64,000 bases of DNA from Chloroflexota bacterium (GTDB taxonomy: Bacteria; Chloroflexota; Anaerolineae; Caldilineales; Caldilineaceae), in contig BOKO01000023.1 in the NCBI GenBank assembly GCA_016861025.1, forward strand, positions 1 to 64,000. Direction: 5' to 3'. The position numbers and the translations under genes are program-made. The notes below the pieces were generated by a model, which searched no databases, was not told where the DNA came from, and saw only the letters and a list, made by a program, of their open reading frames with translations. Below are positions 42,118-50,808 of this stretch, piece after piece (positions within the stretch are counted from its first letter, which is position 1; each line of letters begins with the position of its first letter).

Positions 42118-43080
42118 TTACCCCTCACCCAGCACATGCGCGATCCCAAACGGCAGGGCGTGGCGGCGGACGTAGGCGGGCAGCTCCGCCAGCGTCTGCT
42201 GCACCACAGCGGGCAGGATGCGGTCGAGCGGAATGTGACAGGCGTCGAGCGCGCGACGCAGCGGCGTCACATCCTGACCCTGCGCCTGCGCCATCAACAC
42301 GATGCCAGGCCCGACGAGATCGCCGTGCGGCAAGCCCTTGCCCACAGCATTTTCCACGGCGTAGGCGAAATAGTGCTCGCTGCCCTCCTCCGGGCGCGCG
42401 TGGCCGATCTGGTTGCAGAGCTGCACTTCGAGCGCCAGACAGTCGACAAGTTGCTTGAGACCGTCGCGGTCGCCGCGCCCGGCGGCCTCGGCGCAGTCGA
42501 GCGCGGCGGCGAGAATGGCGGCGGCGATGTGGTCAGCCCAGCCAAGATAGCGCATGGACGGCGGATTCTGCCCGCGCGCTTCGGCAAAGCGCCAGTCCCA
42601 TGAACCCGTCGCAATTGAGAGCACGTCGCACATGCCGGCGGCGCGGATCGAAGGCGGCGCCGCCGCCAGCACCGCATAGTCGAGCAGCACCAGATCGGGC
42701 GGGCGCGTCACCAGGTAGCGCACACAGCCATCGCTGCGCACGCCCGACGCCCACGTGAAGAACGCATCCACCGACAGCGCCGTCGGCAGACAGACCAGCG
42801 GCAGCGCGCGCTCGCAGGCAAGAAACTTGGCGGCATCGACCGCCAGCCCGCCGCCGACCGCGTAGATCACTTCACCGGTGACGTGAGAACGGAGCGCTTG
42901 CCAGGCGTCCACATCGGCGGTGGTCACTTCAAGCACGGCGGCGACGTTCAGCCCGTGCAACTGCTGGCGCACGGCAGACCAGGCTGCGGTCGTTGTGACA
43001 ACGGTTGCCGGGCGTGCATCGCGCCAATCGGCAAAGGCATGTTCTTCGACTTTGGGCAGGGGCCAGATGACGGCGCTCAT
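42118..43080 (-). CDS. Iron-containing alcohol dehydrogenase/glycerol-1-phosphate dehydrogenase-like protein
   Basis: Metal- and NAD-dependent enzyme of the dehydroquinate-synthase/AraM-EgsA fold, 320 residues. The nucleotide motif AVGGGLAVDAAKFLA (about 74-88) is followed by LPTALSVDAFFT and metal-site candidates: Asp in AAGMCDVLS, His in EHYFAYAVENA and His in LPHGDLVG. These match sn-glycerol-1-phosphate dehydrogenases, but the same fold also gives 2-deoxy-scyllo-inosose synthase. Because the neighbouring aminotransferase is of inosose type, a cyclitol substrate is as likely as glycerol phosphate. Its ATG overlaps the stop of the permease gene upstream (ATGA). Confidence 0.82.
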   Translation of the reverse strand: MSAVIWPLPKVEEHAFADWRDARPATVVTTTAAWSAVRQQLHGLNVAAVLEVTTADVDAWQALRSHVTGEVIYAVGGGLAVDAAKFLACERALPLVCLPTALSVDAFFTWASGVRSDGCVRYLVTRPPDLVLLDYAVLAAAPPSIRAAGMCDVLSIATGSWDWRFAEARGQNPPSMRYLGWADHIAAAILAAALDCAEAAGRGDRDGLKQLVDCLALEVQLCNQIGHARPEEGSEHYFAYAVENAVGKGLPHGDLVGPGIVLMAQAQGQDVTPLRRALDACHIPLDRILPAVVQQTLAELPAYVRRHALPFGIAHVLGEG

Positions 43081-44174
43081 CCCTTCACCCCGGAGATCAC
43101 GACGCCCTGGATGAACTGGCGCTGCGCCAGGAAAAAGAGCAACACCGGCGGAATCACCATCACCACGCTCGCCGCCATGATCAGGTGCGTGTTGACCGAA
43201 TAGAGCGCGTTGAAGGTCTGCAAGCCCACCGCCATCGTCCAGTTGTCGCGGCTGTGCAGGAAGATCAGCGGCTCATAGAAGTCGTTCCAGGCGTAGAGAA
43301 AGTGGAAGATGGCGACGGTCACGATTACCGGCATCGCCTGCGGGACGAGCACATGCCAGAGCGTCTGGATCGGCGACGCGCCGTCGATCTTGGCGGCGTC
43401 ATCCATCTCCAGCGGGATGGTCATGAAGAACTGGCGCAAGAGGAACACATCGTAGGCATTGGCGAAAAAGGCGGGCACGATCAACGGCAGCAGCGTATCG
43501 ACCCAGCCCAGCCGTTGAAAGAGCACGTAGACCGGGATCAACGTCACCTGGCGCGGCAGCATGATCGTGCTGAGCAACACGATGAAGAGCCAGTTGAGCC
43601 ACGGCGCGCGAAAGCGCGAAAAGCCATAGGCGACCATCGTGCACGAGATCAACACGCCCGCCATGCCGACAAAGGTGACGATCAGCGTGTTGAGGAAATA
43701 GCGCGGGAAAGGCACCGCCGTCATCGCCTCGACGTAATTTTCGGGATGCAGCTCGATGTGGCGCACCGGCGTCTGGTCGGCGATCTTCAACGTCACACTT
43801 TTCGCCGGGTTCTGAGGATCAACAAAAATGCCCATGCCGCCGGGCTGATTTCTGACCAGCGCCATCTCCACCATTGCGCCATCTGCTGTCTCGCCATCCA
43901 CTGTCACCCGAAAGAGCGGCTCCATGCGCCCGTTGACCTCCACCATTGTCGCCTCCCAGGGAATCAGCGGCGGCGGCACGGCGCGCAGCTGGTTCTTGCT
44001 TTTGAGCGACGTGGAGATCATGAAGAGGAAGGGGATCAGGATGATCACGGCGCCGATGGCGATCACAAAGGTCGCAGCAGTGCGTCCTGCCAGCGCACTC
44101 AAACGCATGCTTTGCAGGCGGCTGTGGCTCACGCTGACCGCAGGCTGCACCGGTTGCATTTCGACTGAAGCCAT
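43077..44174 (-). CDS. Carbohydrate ABC transporter permease (MalG type)
   Basis: Membrane subunit of 365 residues. Six hydrophobic helices are expected; the cytoplasmic EAA-type coupling loop is seen as MDDAAKIDGASPIQTLWHVLVPQAMPVI. Compared with MalG-like permeases it is about 80 residues longer, because a soluble segment (roughly residues 60-145, PPLIPWEATMVEVNGRMEPL...) separates helix 1 from helix 2; this extension is known in some glycoside importers. It starts directly after the partner permease gene (no gap) and overlaps the dehydrogenase gene, so it is in the middle of one operon. Confidence 0.9.
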   Translation of the reverse strand: MASVEMQPVQPAVSVSHSRLQSMRLSALAGRTAATFVIAIGAVIILIPFLFMISTSLKSKNQLRAVPPPLIPWEATMVEVNGRMEPLFRVTVDGETADGAMVEMALVRNQPGGMGIFVDPQNPAKSVTLKIADQTPVRHIELHPENYVEAMTAVPFPRYFLNTLIVTFVGMAGVLISCTMVAYGFSRFRAPWLNWLFIVLLSTIMLPRQVTLIPVYVLFQRLGWVDTLLPLIVPAFFANAYDVFLLRQFFMTIPLEMDDAAKIDGASPIQTLWHVLVPQAMPVIVTVAIFHFLYAWNDFYEPLIFLHSRDNWTMAVGLQTFNALYSVNTHLIMAASVVMVIPPVLLFFLAQRQFIQGVVISGVKG

Positions 44175-45101
44175 TTAGCGCTTCCTCACTTCACCTTCGT
44201 AATAGACCCACAGCGCCGACGAGCGAAAGACGAGCAACGTGAGCGCCAACACGATCAGGAATAACACCCACGCCAACGCCGAAGCGTAGCCCATCTCATT
44301 GAACTTAAACGCGTTTTGGTAGAGATAGAGGTTGTAGAAGAGCGTGGCGCGCTGAGGGCCGCCGCTACCGCCGCTGATGACATACACCTCGGTGAAGTAT
44401 TGGAACGCACCGATCAGCCCAAGCACCAGCGTATAGAAGATCACCGGCGTCATCATCGGCAACGTGACGTAGCGAAAACGCTGCATGGCGTTGGCGCCAT
44501 CCACCTTGGCGGCGTCGTAGAAAGTGGTTGGGATGCCCTGCAGCCCCGCCAGATAGATGATCACGCCGCCGCCCACGCCCCACAGGCTCATGATCACCAG
44601 CCCTGGGATCGCCCAGTTTGGGTCGGTGAACCAGCCGGGCCCCTTCACGCCAAAGGTGCGTTCCAGAAATGGGTTGAGGATGCCGACCTGCGGGCTGAAG
44701 ATGCGCGACCAGACAATCGCCACCGCCACGCCGGCGATCACCGAGGGCAGGAAGTAGATGGTGCGCCACACGCTTACGCCCGGCACGCGCTGGTTGAGCA
44801 ACATCGAGAGGCTGAAGCCCGCCACCAGCCCCAACGGCAGCGCCAGCGAGCCGTAATACAGCGTCACGCGCAACGAATGCCAGAAGAGCGCATCTCGCCC
44901 AAACGCCCGCAGGTAATTGTCAAAGCCTATCCAGATCGGCGCGTCGATGATATTGTAGCGGGTCAACGAGAAGTAGAAGGACATGATCATCGGACCCGCC
45001 GTGAAGATCAGGAAGCCGATCAGCCACGGCGAGATGAAGAAGACCGCCCACAAATCTTCCTTCTGCGCCAACGTAAGGCGACTCTGTCGGATTTGCCGCA
45101 T
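44175..45101 (-). CDS. Carbohydrate ABC transporter permease (MalF type)
   Basis: Membrane subunit of 308 residues from the ATG at 45101 (GGAG about 11 bases upstream). The first helix WAVFFISPWLIGFLIFTAGPMIMSFYFSLT and the coupling loop FYDAAKVDGANAMQRFRYVTLPMMTPVI are standard for the MalF/UgpA class. It pairs with the MalG-type permease that follows immediately. No ATPase gene is in the operon; as in many Chloroflexota, a shared MsiK-like ATPase elsewhere probably drives it. A heptad element separates it from the binding-protein gene. Confidence 0.92.
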   Translation of the reverse strand: MRQIRQSRLTLAQKEDLWAVFFISPWLIGFLIFTAGPMIMSFYFSLTRYNIIDAPIWIGFDNYLRAFGRDALFWHSLRVTLYYGSLALPLGLVAGFSLSMLLNQRVPGVSVWRTIYFLPSVIAGVAVAIVWSRIFSPQVGILNPFLERTFGVKGPGWFTDPNWAIPGLVIMSLWGVGGGVIIYLAGLQGIPTTFYDAAKVDGANAMQRFRYVTLPMMTPVIFYTLVLGLIGAFQYFTEVYVISGGSGGPQRATLFYNLYLYQNAFKFNEMGYASALAWVLFLIVLALTLLVFRSSALWVYYEGEVRKR

Positions 45102-45115
45102 CGGTGTGAACTCCT

Positions 45116-45216
45116 GGAGACTAGGAGATTGGAGATTGGGAGAGCGGGAAATCAGGCGGCGTGGCGCTTGCCCCTCATCCAAATCTCCAATCTCTAATCT
45201 CTAATCTCTCAATCCC
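45116..45216. repeat. Paired inverted heptad arrays, AATCTCC type
   Basis: Left array about 45116-45149 (GGAGATT, GGAGATT, GGGAGAG) and right array 45181-45216 (AATCTCC, AATCTCT, AATCTCT, AATCTCT, CAATCCC) are mutually inverted. It lies between the binding-protein stop and the permease start, so the hairpin would be in the polycistronic mRNA. Confidence 0.88.
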
Positions 45217-45218
45217 TC

Positions 45219-46619
45219 TTACTGCCTGGCCCAATAGTCGTCAAGAATCTGCTGCACTTCCTGGTTGGCTTGATCGAGCACCGCTTGCGCGTCGATCGGG
45301 CCGAGATAAACGGCGCTGAAGGCGTTGTTCAGGACATCATTGACGCGCCCCCACTCCGGCACGAAGCTTTCATGGTTCGGATCGTCCAGATAGTCGATGG
45401 CAGTGAAGACCACATCGAGGTCGGCGTTGGGATACCGCTCCGCCAGACGCTGTTGAAACTCCGCCTCGACCGAACGCCGCGCCGGAATGCAGCCGTAGAT
45501 CAGGCAGACGTCGACGATCTGCTCCGGCGAAGTCAGCCACTTTAGCACCTCCCATGCCGCCTCCTGGTTGGCGGCGTTGCGCGGAATGGTGAAGGTGTCG
45601 GCGTGGATGCGCGCAATGCGTTCGCCCTTCTGGTTGAACGGCACAGGCGCAAAATCGTACTCGAACGGTAAATCGACCAATCCTTCTGTCATAAACCAGG
45701 TGTGGCTGTTGAACATCGCCACCTGGTTAGAGCCAAATGGATCGATGCCAGCCGAGTCGCGCGCCTCCTGCACCGTGGCATCGGGCACGAAGTGATCCTC
45801 CCACACGGCGCGGTTTAGCCAATCCAGACCATAGACCCACTCCTCGGAGTTGACGACAGCGGTCTTATAGTCCTCGGTCGTCGGTCGCCCCACATTCGGC
45901 GCGCCAAAACGCGTCAAAAAGCCGCGTGCGTCGGTCCAGGCGTCATCGAATCCCCACTGCACGATGTTGCTGGCGTCGAAATCCGGCGATTTGGCGTTAT
46001 TGCCGTTGGCGTCGAGCGTCAGCTCCATCGCCATATCGCGCAGCGCTTCCAGATTCCAGGCTGTATCATTGTAATCATGGGTCGGATACGCCAGCCCGGC
46101 GGCGTCGAACATGTCTTTGTTGTAGAAAATGAAGGAGGGGAACAGACCAAGCGGCAGCCCCACCGTCTTATCAGGATAGTGATTCAGCTCTACGGCAGGC
46201 CCATAGAAATCACTCGTATCGAAGCCTTCGGCGTCGATAAACGGCGCCACATCCGCCCAACTGTCGAAAAACTGCGCCACGGTCGAGATGCCGTTCGGCC
46301 CGACCAACTGCGGTGCGTTGCCGCCCGACACCATCGCCAGGAAGCGTTCACCCGCCTGATCGTGTGGCACAATCAGGAACTCCACCTCGATGTCCTCATG
46401 GCTGCTGTTGAATTTGGCAGCCAGGTCTTCCTGCGCCTTGATCTGATCGGGATCAGTGCCTGTCCCCATGCCGATAAAGATCACCACTTTGGTTTTGCCC
46501 GCGCCGCCTGCCGCTGGGGCCGCCGCATCGCCTGTGGACGGGACAGCCGGCGCGCCGCAGCCGGCGATGAGCAGCGCCGTGAGCAACAGGATACATAGAC
46601 TGATTCGCAGATGTCTCAT
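45219..46619 (-). CDS. Carbohydrate ABC transporter substrate-binding lipoprotein (family 1)
   Basis: Extracytoplasmic solute-binding protein of 466 residues. The signal peptide ends in a lipobox LIAGC (Cys20) followed by an Ala/Pro/Gly linker. The mature part has the cluster-B fold: a KVVIFIGMGTGTDPDQIKAQEDLAAKFN opening, an FIFYNKDMFDAAGL block typical of family 1 sugar-binding proteins, and WEVLKWLTSPEQIVD near the C-terminus. It has a consensus promoter (46747-46718) and a GGGAG ribosome site. Ligand unknown; the downstream cyclitol-type enzymes suggest a cyclitol or amino sugar. Confidence 0.92.
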   Translation of the reverse strand: MRHLRISLCILLLTALLIAGCGAPAVPSTGDAAAPAAGGAGKTKVVIFIGMGTGTDPDQIKAQEDLAAKFNSSHEDIEVEFLIVPHDQAGERFLAMVSGGNAPQLVGPNGISTVAQFFDSWADVAPFIDAEGFDTSDFYGPAVELNHYPDKTVGLPLGLFPSFIFYNKDMFDAAGLAYPTHDYNDTAWNLEALRDMAMELTLDANGNNAKSPDFDASNIVQWGFDDAWTDARGFLTRFGAPNVGRPTTEDYKTAVVNSEEWVYGLDWLNRAVWEDHFVPDATVQEARDSAGIDPFGSNQVAMFNSHTWFMTEGLVDLPFEYDFAPVPFNQKGERIARIHADTFTIPRNAANQEAAWEVLKWLTSPEQIVDVCLIYGCIPARRSVEAEFQQRLAERYPNADLDVVFTAIDYLDDPNHESFVPEWGRVNDVLNNAFSAVYLGPIDAQAVLDQANQEVQQILDDYWARQ

Positions 46620-46717
46620 CGGTTTTCTCCCTTGTGAAATCGTCGTGATGGTTTTACAGTTGTCAGACGGCTTTTTCCGATGCGCCAAAATAGATGGTTG
46701 CTGGTTGGGTCAGCCGG

Positions 46718-46747
46718 AGTCTACCCGATTCATCCGGGTTGTGTCAA
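46718..46747 (-). promoter_or_regulatory. Promoter of the binding-protein operon ending at 39512
   Basis: On the minus strand TTGACA (46747-46742) and TAGACT (46723-46718) with an 18-bp spacer. Predicted leader of about 90 bases to the ATG at 46619. The spacer contains an inverted repeat (CCCGGATGAATCGGG) that may be an operator. Confidence 0.65.
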
Positions 46748-46794
46748 TCGTGTTTTTTCTATCCAATGACGCGAAAACCCACGAAAAAAACCTA

Positions 46795-46823
46795 TTGAAA
46801 TGTATGTACATTTGTTCTATAAT
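46795..46823 (+). promoter_or_regulatory. Promoter of the 86-residue protein gene
   Basis: TTGAAA at 46795-46800 and a perfect TATAAT at 46818-46823, 17 bp apart. Predicted start near 46830, 80 bases before the ATG at 46911. Confidence 0.7.
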
Positions 46824-46910
46824 GAAACAAATTGATAAGGATTCGGAGTGAACCCAACCCGCGCGTCGTATACTGTTGTGCTCCTGAAATAGCCGGACAG
46901 GAGGCAAGGA

Positions 46911-47171
46911 ATGAACGTCCACGGAGAAAAGGTCTGGGTGCCAGAATGCAGGAGGGAGTTAATCGCCGGATTGAAACGCATGGGAATCCTCAAAGTGGCT
47001 GGGGTTCCGCTGGACAGGTTGTCCAAGCAGGAACTGACGACCGCCTACTGCCGCGAACGGTCGCGCATTGTGCGCCGGCAGCATCAGGAGCGCAACAACC
47101 TGCGCCCACTGAGCTTTGAGCTTCCCGCCATCGACGAAGAACGGCAACTCAAACTCTTCGCCTTCAGCTAG
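46911..47171 (+). CDS. Hypothetical protein of 86 residues
   Basis: Not recognised. It has strong expression signals: a near-perfect promoter (46795) and an AGGAGGCAAGGA ribosome site just before the ATG. The product is basic and soluble (many Arg/Lys), begins MNVHGEKVWVPECRRELIAGLKRMGILKVAG and has a central LSKQELTTAYCRERSRIVRRQHQ helix that could bind nucleic acid or protein. No signal peptide or membrane segment. It stands alone between a binding-protein operon and a SorC-type regulator, convergent with the latter. The good signals make a real gene likely despite its size. Confidence 0.65.
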   Translation: MNVHGEKVWVPECRRELIAGLKRMGILKVAGVPLDRLSKQELTTAYCRERSRIVRRQHQERNNLRPLSFELPAIDEERQLKLFAFS

Positions 47172-47238
47172 ACCAGGCGAACCACACTGATAAACCGGCG
47201 CCACCGGTGCGTCGCCAACCACATCCAGGGGGCCAGGC

Positions 47239-47256
47239 GCCTCGTTCATGCGAGGC
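47239..47256 (+). terminator. Hairpin after the 86-residue protein gene
   Basis: GCCTCG and CGAGGC form a perfect 6-bp GC stem around TTCATG, followed by a T-rich stretch (TCTGTTCAGTTTCTTTC). It lies in the convergent gap of about 160 bases before the SorC-type regulator stop. Confidence 0.4.
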
Positions 47257-47332
47257 TCTGTTCAGTTTCTTTCGCTCTCTGCCCCGCCCAAGGTCTTCTT
47301 CTAGCGCAAGACCCGACAGATATCAAACGCCA

Positions 47333-48307
47333 TTACGCCAGGAGCACCTGCTCGGCTGTGCGTTCGTCGGTGACGAGCACATCGATCATGTGAATGCGCA
47401 ACAACCCCAGAATTGGCGCAACTTTTTCGAGTCCGCTGGCAATTACGATCGTCTGCGGGCATGCGTGCAACTGTTGCCAGCTAATCCCAATCGAAACGCC
47501 TGGATATGCGTCATCGACCAGAACGCCGTCAGCGGTGTAGAAGTGACCGCAGATATCGCCCACTGCGCCGGCGTCGGCAAGCCGTTGGATTTCTGGTTCG
47601 CCCAAAAGACCGGCTAGAACCAGCGGCGAATTATGCAACGCGCCGATGCCAACAATTGCCAGATCAAGGCGATCGTACAAGGCGCTGACTTGCTGGATAT
47701 TAGAGGATTGCATCAACAGGTTGGCAAGCGCGCGATCCTGCACCAGGGCTGGCGCGTTTAAGAAATAGCCGGCGCCGCCGTATCCTTCACAGAGCACACG
47801 TGTGATCTCGGCGCCGCGCGCCAGCGAGTGTTGGATGTCGATGTCACCCAGCAACTGTACCAGGGTGATGTTGCGCAGCGTGGCAAGCTTTGATAAGCCG
47901 TGCGCCAATTCCGCCAGCGTCCGCCCCCGCCCGACGCCGACCAGGGTATTGGGTTTAATCAACGGATCGACAAACTGTGCAGCCTCGACGCCGACCAGAC
48001 GCCGAACTTCACTGCTTTGGGTCGGCCACTGGTTCACAGCGATGACGATGGCTTCTGACAATCCAAATTGCGTGCACAAGCGCTGTTCGAGCGCCGGCTG
48101 ACGAGTTTGCGGGCGAACAATCTGAATGCGCACGATGCCTTCGTCGCGCGCGCGGCTGAGCAAGCGTGAGATCGTGCTGCGCGAAATGTCATACATCTCC
48201 GCGATCTGCGCCTGCGTCAGTTGGTCGACATAGTATTTTTCGGCAACCTGCACCAGTAAATCCAGATTGTCAATCGCTTCACTGTCGTTGGAAGCCCGAT
48301 ACGCCAT
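47333..48307 (-). CDS. SorC/DeoR-type sugar-binding transcriptional regulator
   Basis: Regulator of 324 residues. The N-terminal HTH is LTQAQIAEMYDISRSTISRLLSRARDEGIVRIQI (about 30-63); the rest is the SorC sugar-binding domain with GVGRGRTLAELAHGL (about 124-138), LVQLLGD, and a C-terminal GLEKVAPILGLLRIHMIDVLVTDERTAEQVL, which are family hallmarks for binding phosphorylated sugars. It is divergent from the FGGY kinase gene with an 82-bp gap, so the kinase, and perhaps the convergent ABC operon behind it, are its likely targets, with the kinase product as inducer. Confidence 0.9.
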   Translation of the reverse strand: MAYRASNDSEAIDNLDLLVQVAEKYYVDQLTQAQIAEMYDISRSTISRLLSRARDEGIVRIQIVRPQTRQPALEQRLCTQFGLSEAIVIAVNQWPTQSSEVRRLVGVEAAQFVDPLIKPNTLVGVGRGRTLAELAHGLSKLATLRNITLVQLLGDIDIQHSLARGAEITRVLCEGYGGAGYFLNAPALVQDRALANLLMQSSNIQQVSALYDRLDLAIVGIGALHNSPLVLAGLLGEPEIQRLADAGAVGDICGHFYTADGVLVDDAYPGVSIGISWQQLHACPQTIVIASGLEKVAPILGLLRIHMIDVLVTDERTAEQVLLA

Positions 48308-48346
48308 ATTGCCTCGGTGTTTGTTACAATCAGTCGGGGGGCCTCA

Positions 48347-48375
48347 TTGCCCCGCTGTCAGGTCAATCCTATTGT
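48347..48375 (+). promoter_or_regulatory. Candidate promoter of the FGGY kinase gene
   Basis: TTGCCC at 48347-48352 and TATTGT at 48370-48375, 17 bp apart. The predicted start lies only about seven bases before the GTG at 48390, so the mRNA would be nearly leaderless; no Shine-Dalgarno is visible there. Confidence 0.35.
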
Positions 48376-48389
48376 ATGGCGACTTTACA

Positions 48390-49955
48390 GTGACGAACAA
48401 ATCGTTTGATCCGCACATTCTTGCGGTTGACATTGGCACGACATCGATCAAAGCTGGCTTGATTGCACCGGATGGCGCGATCTCCGGGTTATCTCAACAC
48501 GCAACGCCCTATCTATATACAACACACCCGCCCGGCTTTGAGATCGATATGGACGCGCTGGCCGCCGCAACGATCACGACAATTCAGGCTTGCTGCACGG
48601 CTGTCGACACGGATGCGCTGGCAGCCATCGCAGTCACAGCACAGGGCGACGGTGTGTGGCCCCTCGACCGGGCGCACCGTCCTGCGGGGCCGGCCTTGAT
48701 CTGGCGCGACGGTCGCAGCGATTCCATACTTCGACAGTGGCGGAGTGAAGGCAGGCTCTCTGCGGTCGCCCGATTCACAGGCACCTACCCCACTTCCGCC
48801 CACCAGACGACACAGATGGCCTGGCTCAACACCCATGCGCCCGAACGAATTGACTCCATGCACAAGGTTGTCTTTGCCGAAGATTGGATCGGCTATGTGT
48901 TGACCGGCAACCTTGGCGTGTGTAGCGCCAACTATGAGCACACCTATGGTCACTTTCGACTGCAACAAGGTGACATTACCCAAACTGCCGCTGATGTTTT
49001 GCATTTGCTTGACCTCGACTGGCTGGCGCCGCTGCTGCCTGAGCCACTGTCACCGCTGAGTGCACGCGGTGTGTTGCAACGCACTGTCGCCAACCAGATC
49101 GGCGCCACAGCTGGCATTCCGGTTTTTGTCGGCCCCTTCGACGTACTTACTGCGGCGCTCGGCGTTGGCGCTGTTGACCTGGCGCAGGCGTCATCGATCT
49201 GGGGAACGGCAGCCATCCATCAGCGTTGGGTCAGCACCTTTTCGCCATCCGATATCGGGTATATTGTTTCGCATCCCCAGTCGTCTGATCGCTGGCTGCG
49301 CTTTGTCGCCACCAGCGCCGGGATGGTCAACCTTGACTACTGGCGCAATCTGCTCTTCTCCAACGAGTCGGCGTCGCTTGAGTGGGCGACCCTTGAGTCG
49401 CAACTGGCTCACTCTGCGAACAGAGCCGATGGCCTGCTATACCTACCCTACCTGACTGCTGCCGATGAGCGCAGCGAACCGATTGCGGGCGTGGTTGGGG
49501 CCGGATTCCTCGGTGTACAGGAACACCACCAGAAACACGATTTTCTGCGCGCCGTCTACGAAGGGCTGGCGGTGCAGGCTGCGCGCATCTTTCGTCGCCT
49601 GGACACGCTCGATAGTCCGTTGCAGGAAGTGCGCATCGCAGGCGGCGGTGGGCAGAGCACCCTGTTAGCTCGCCTGTTGGCGTCTGCAGCGAATCTGCGC
49701 GTTGTGCGTCCCAACACAACCGAAGCCAGCCTGCTCGGCGCCGCAATGGTGGCGCTGGTGGGTCTTGGCTACGCCGACAGCATTGACCAACTGGCGCAGA
49801 CCATGGTGCAGCCGCAAGCAATCTACGAACCTGACCCAATGGCGGTTTTGCGCTATCAAGAGTCAGCGACGTTGATCGATGCGTTGCTTCACCAGCTTAC
49901 ACACAGAGAGCGCATCACCGGAGCAGCCGCCGACAGTGTTCGACCGACTGCGTAA
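48390..49955 (+). CDS. FGGY-family carbohydrate kinase
   Basis: Sugar kinase of 521 residues from the GTG at 48390; the frame continues upstream into the divergent regulator gene, which cannot be coding on both strands. Motifs: ILAVDIGTTSIKAGLI (phosphate 1), AVTAQGDGVW (substrate contact), SSIWGTAAIHQRW, and IAGGGGQSTLLARLLAS (adenosine/phosphate 2) with TTEASLLGAAMVALVG. All family blocks are intact. The sugar may be a pentulose, erythrulose or polyol-derived ketose. Its last 41 bases overlap the convergent epimerase gene on the other strand. Together with the SorC regulator, epimerase and hexuloisomerase-like protein it suggests a route through a phosphorylated ketose. Confidence 0.9.
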   Translation: MTNKSFDPHILAVDIGTTSIKAGLIAPDGAISGLSQHATPYLYTTHPPGFEIDMDALAAATITTIQACCTAVDTDALAAIAVTAQGDGVWPLDRAHRPAGPALIWRDGRSDSILRQWRSEGRLSAVARFTGTYPTSAHQTTQMAWLNTHAPERIDSMHKVVFAEDWIGYVLTGNLGVCSANYEHTYGHFRLQQGDITQTAADVLHLLDLDWLAPLLPEPLSPLSARGVLQRTVANQIGATAGIPVFVGPFDVLTAALGVGAVDLAQASSIWGTAAIHQRWVSTFSPSDIGYIVSHPQSSDRWLRFVATSAGMVNLDYWRNLLFSNESASLEWATLESQLAHSANRADGLLYLPYLTAADERSEPIAGVVGAGFLGVQEHHQKHDFLRAVYEGLAVQAARIFRRLDTLDSPLQEVRIAGGGGQSTLLARLLASAANLRVVRPNTTEASLLGAAMVALVGLGYADSIDQLAQTMVQPQAIYEPDPMAVLRYQESATLIDALLHQLTHRERITGAAADSVRPTA

Positions 49956-50808
49956 TGTTGTCGAGCAGCGCTGCGTCCGTCATCTCGAACGGGTAGAAGA
50001 CTTCCAGAAAAACCGGCGTCGTATTCAACCCGGCGCTGCGCAGCGTTGCAGCAAACGCCGCCACATCAAAGCTCCCGCGCGCATCGGGCCAGCCCCAGTG
50101 TGAGTCGCTTTGGAAATCGGTGTTCTGCAGATGAAAGACGCCGATCTGGCTGCCAAGCGCCTCCAACCACGGCGCCAGGGTTGCGTCGACGCCATAGAGC
50201 GGCTGATAGAGCGCATGACCGACGTCAAGCACGTAGCGCACCGGTGTGGCGGTGGTTCCATCCAGATCAGCCAGCAACTGCTGCGAATCTGCAATCTGAT
50301 GCGGGATTTCGCGTGTCAGCGGCGTTGGCTCGACGAGTAGCTCCTGCAAGCCAGCCGCCGCCGCCCATTCGGTGATGCTGCGCACATCCTCCAGCAGACG
50401 TTGATAGAGCCGTTCGCGCTCCTTGGGTGCGCTGTTGACGCTCATGCCACCGAGGGGACCGCCAATGGCGCTGGCGCCCAGTTCCGCCGCCAGATCAACC
50501 GCGCGACGCCACCACTCCAGCCCGGCGCGATGCCCGGCTGGTTCAGGATGCAGCAACCCGTTATAGGTGTAGGAAGCCAGCCCGACAAAGGCGCTGTGGA
50601 TTGTGATGCCAGCGGCAGCGGCGGCGCGCTGCGTCTTGTGCGCCAGCAGCCGCCGATCGGCGGCGGGCCACCATGGGTCGAGCAAGTCGAAAGTAAACTG
50701 CACCAGATCAAGACCAAGCGTCTCTTTCACCAGCGCTGTCCATGCCTCTGGTTCGGGCCAGCGCTTGGTGGCAAAACCAAGATTGATGCCAAAATGAAAT
50801 TCACTCAT
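49915..50808 (-). CDS. Xylose-isomerase-like TIM-barrel sugar isomerase/epimerase
   Basis: Barrel enzyme of 297 residues (AP endonuclease 2 superfamily). Metal/substrate residues typical of the family can be seen: Glu in ELLVEPTPLTRE, Asp and His in YVLDVGHALYQP, His in IGVFHLQNTDFQSDSHWGW, and Glu in PVFLEVFYPFE. It likely interconverts keto sugars or their phosphates. It is last in the operon; its ATG overlaps the stop of the permease gene (ATGA), and its 3' end overlaps the convergent kinase gene by 41 bases. Tagatose- or erythrulose-phosphate epimerases are comparable, but the substrate is not determined. Confidence 0.87.
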   Translation of the reverse strand: MSEFHFGINLGFATKRWPEPEAWTALVKETLGLDLVQFTFDLLDPWWPAADRRLLAHKTQRAAAAAGITIHSAFVGLASYTYNGLLHPEPAGHRAGLEWWRRAVDLAAELGASAIGGPLGGMSVNSAPKERERLYQRLLEDVRSITEWAAAAGLQELLVEPTPLTREIPHQIADSQQLLADLDGTTATPVRYVLDVGHALYQPLYGVDATLAPWLEALGSQIGVFHLQNTDFQSDSHWGWPDARGSFDVAAFAATLRSAGLNTTPVFLEVFYPFEMTDAALLDNITQSVEHCRRLLR

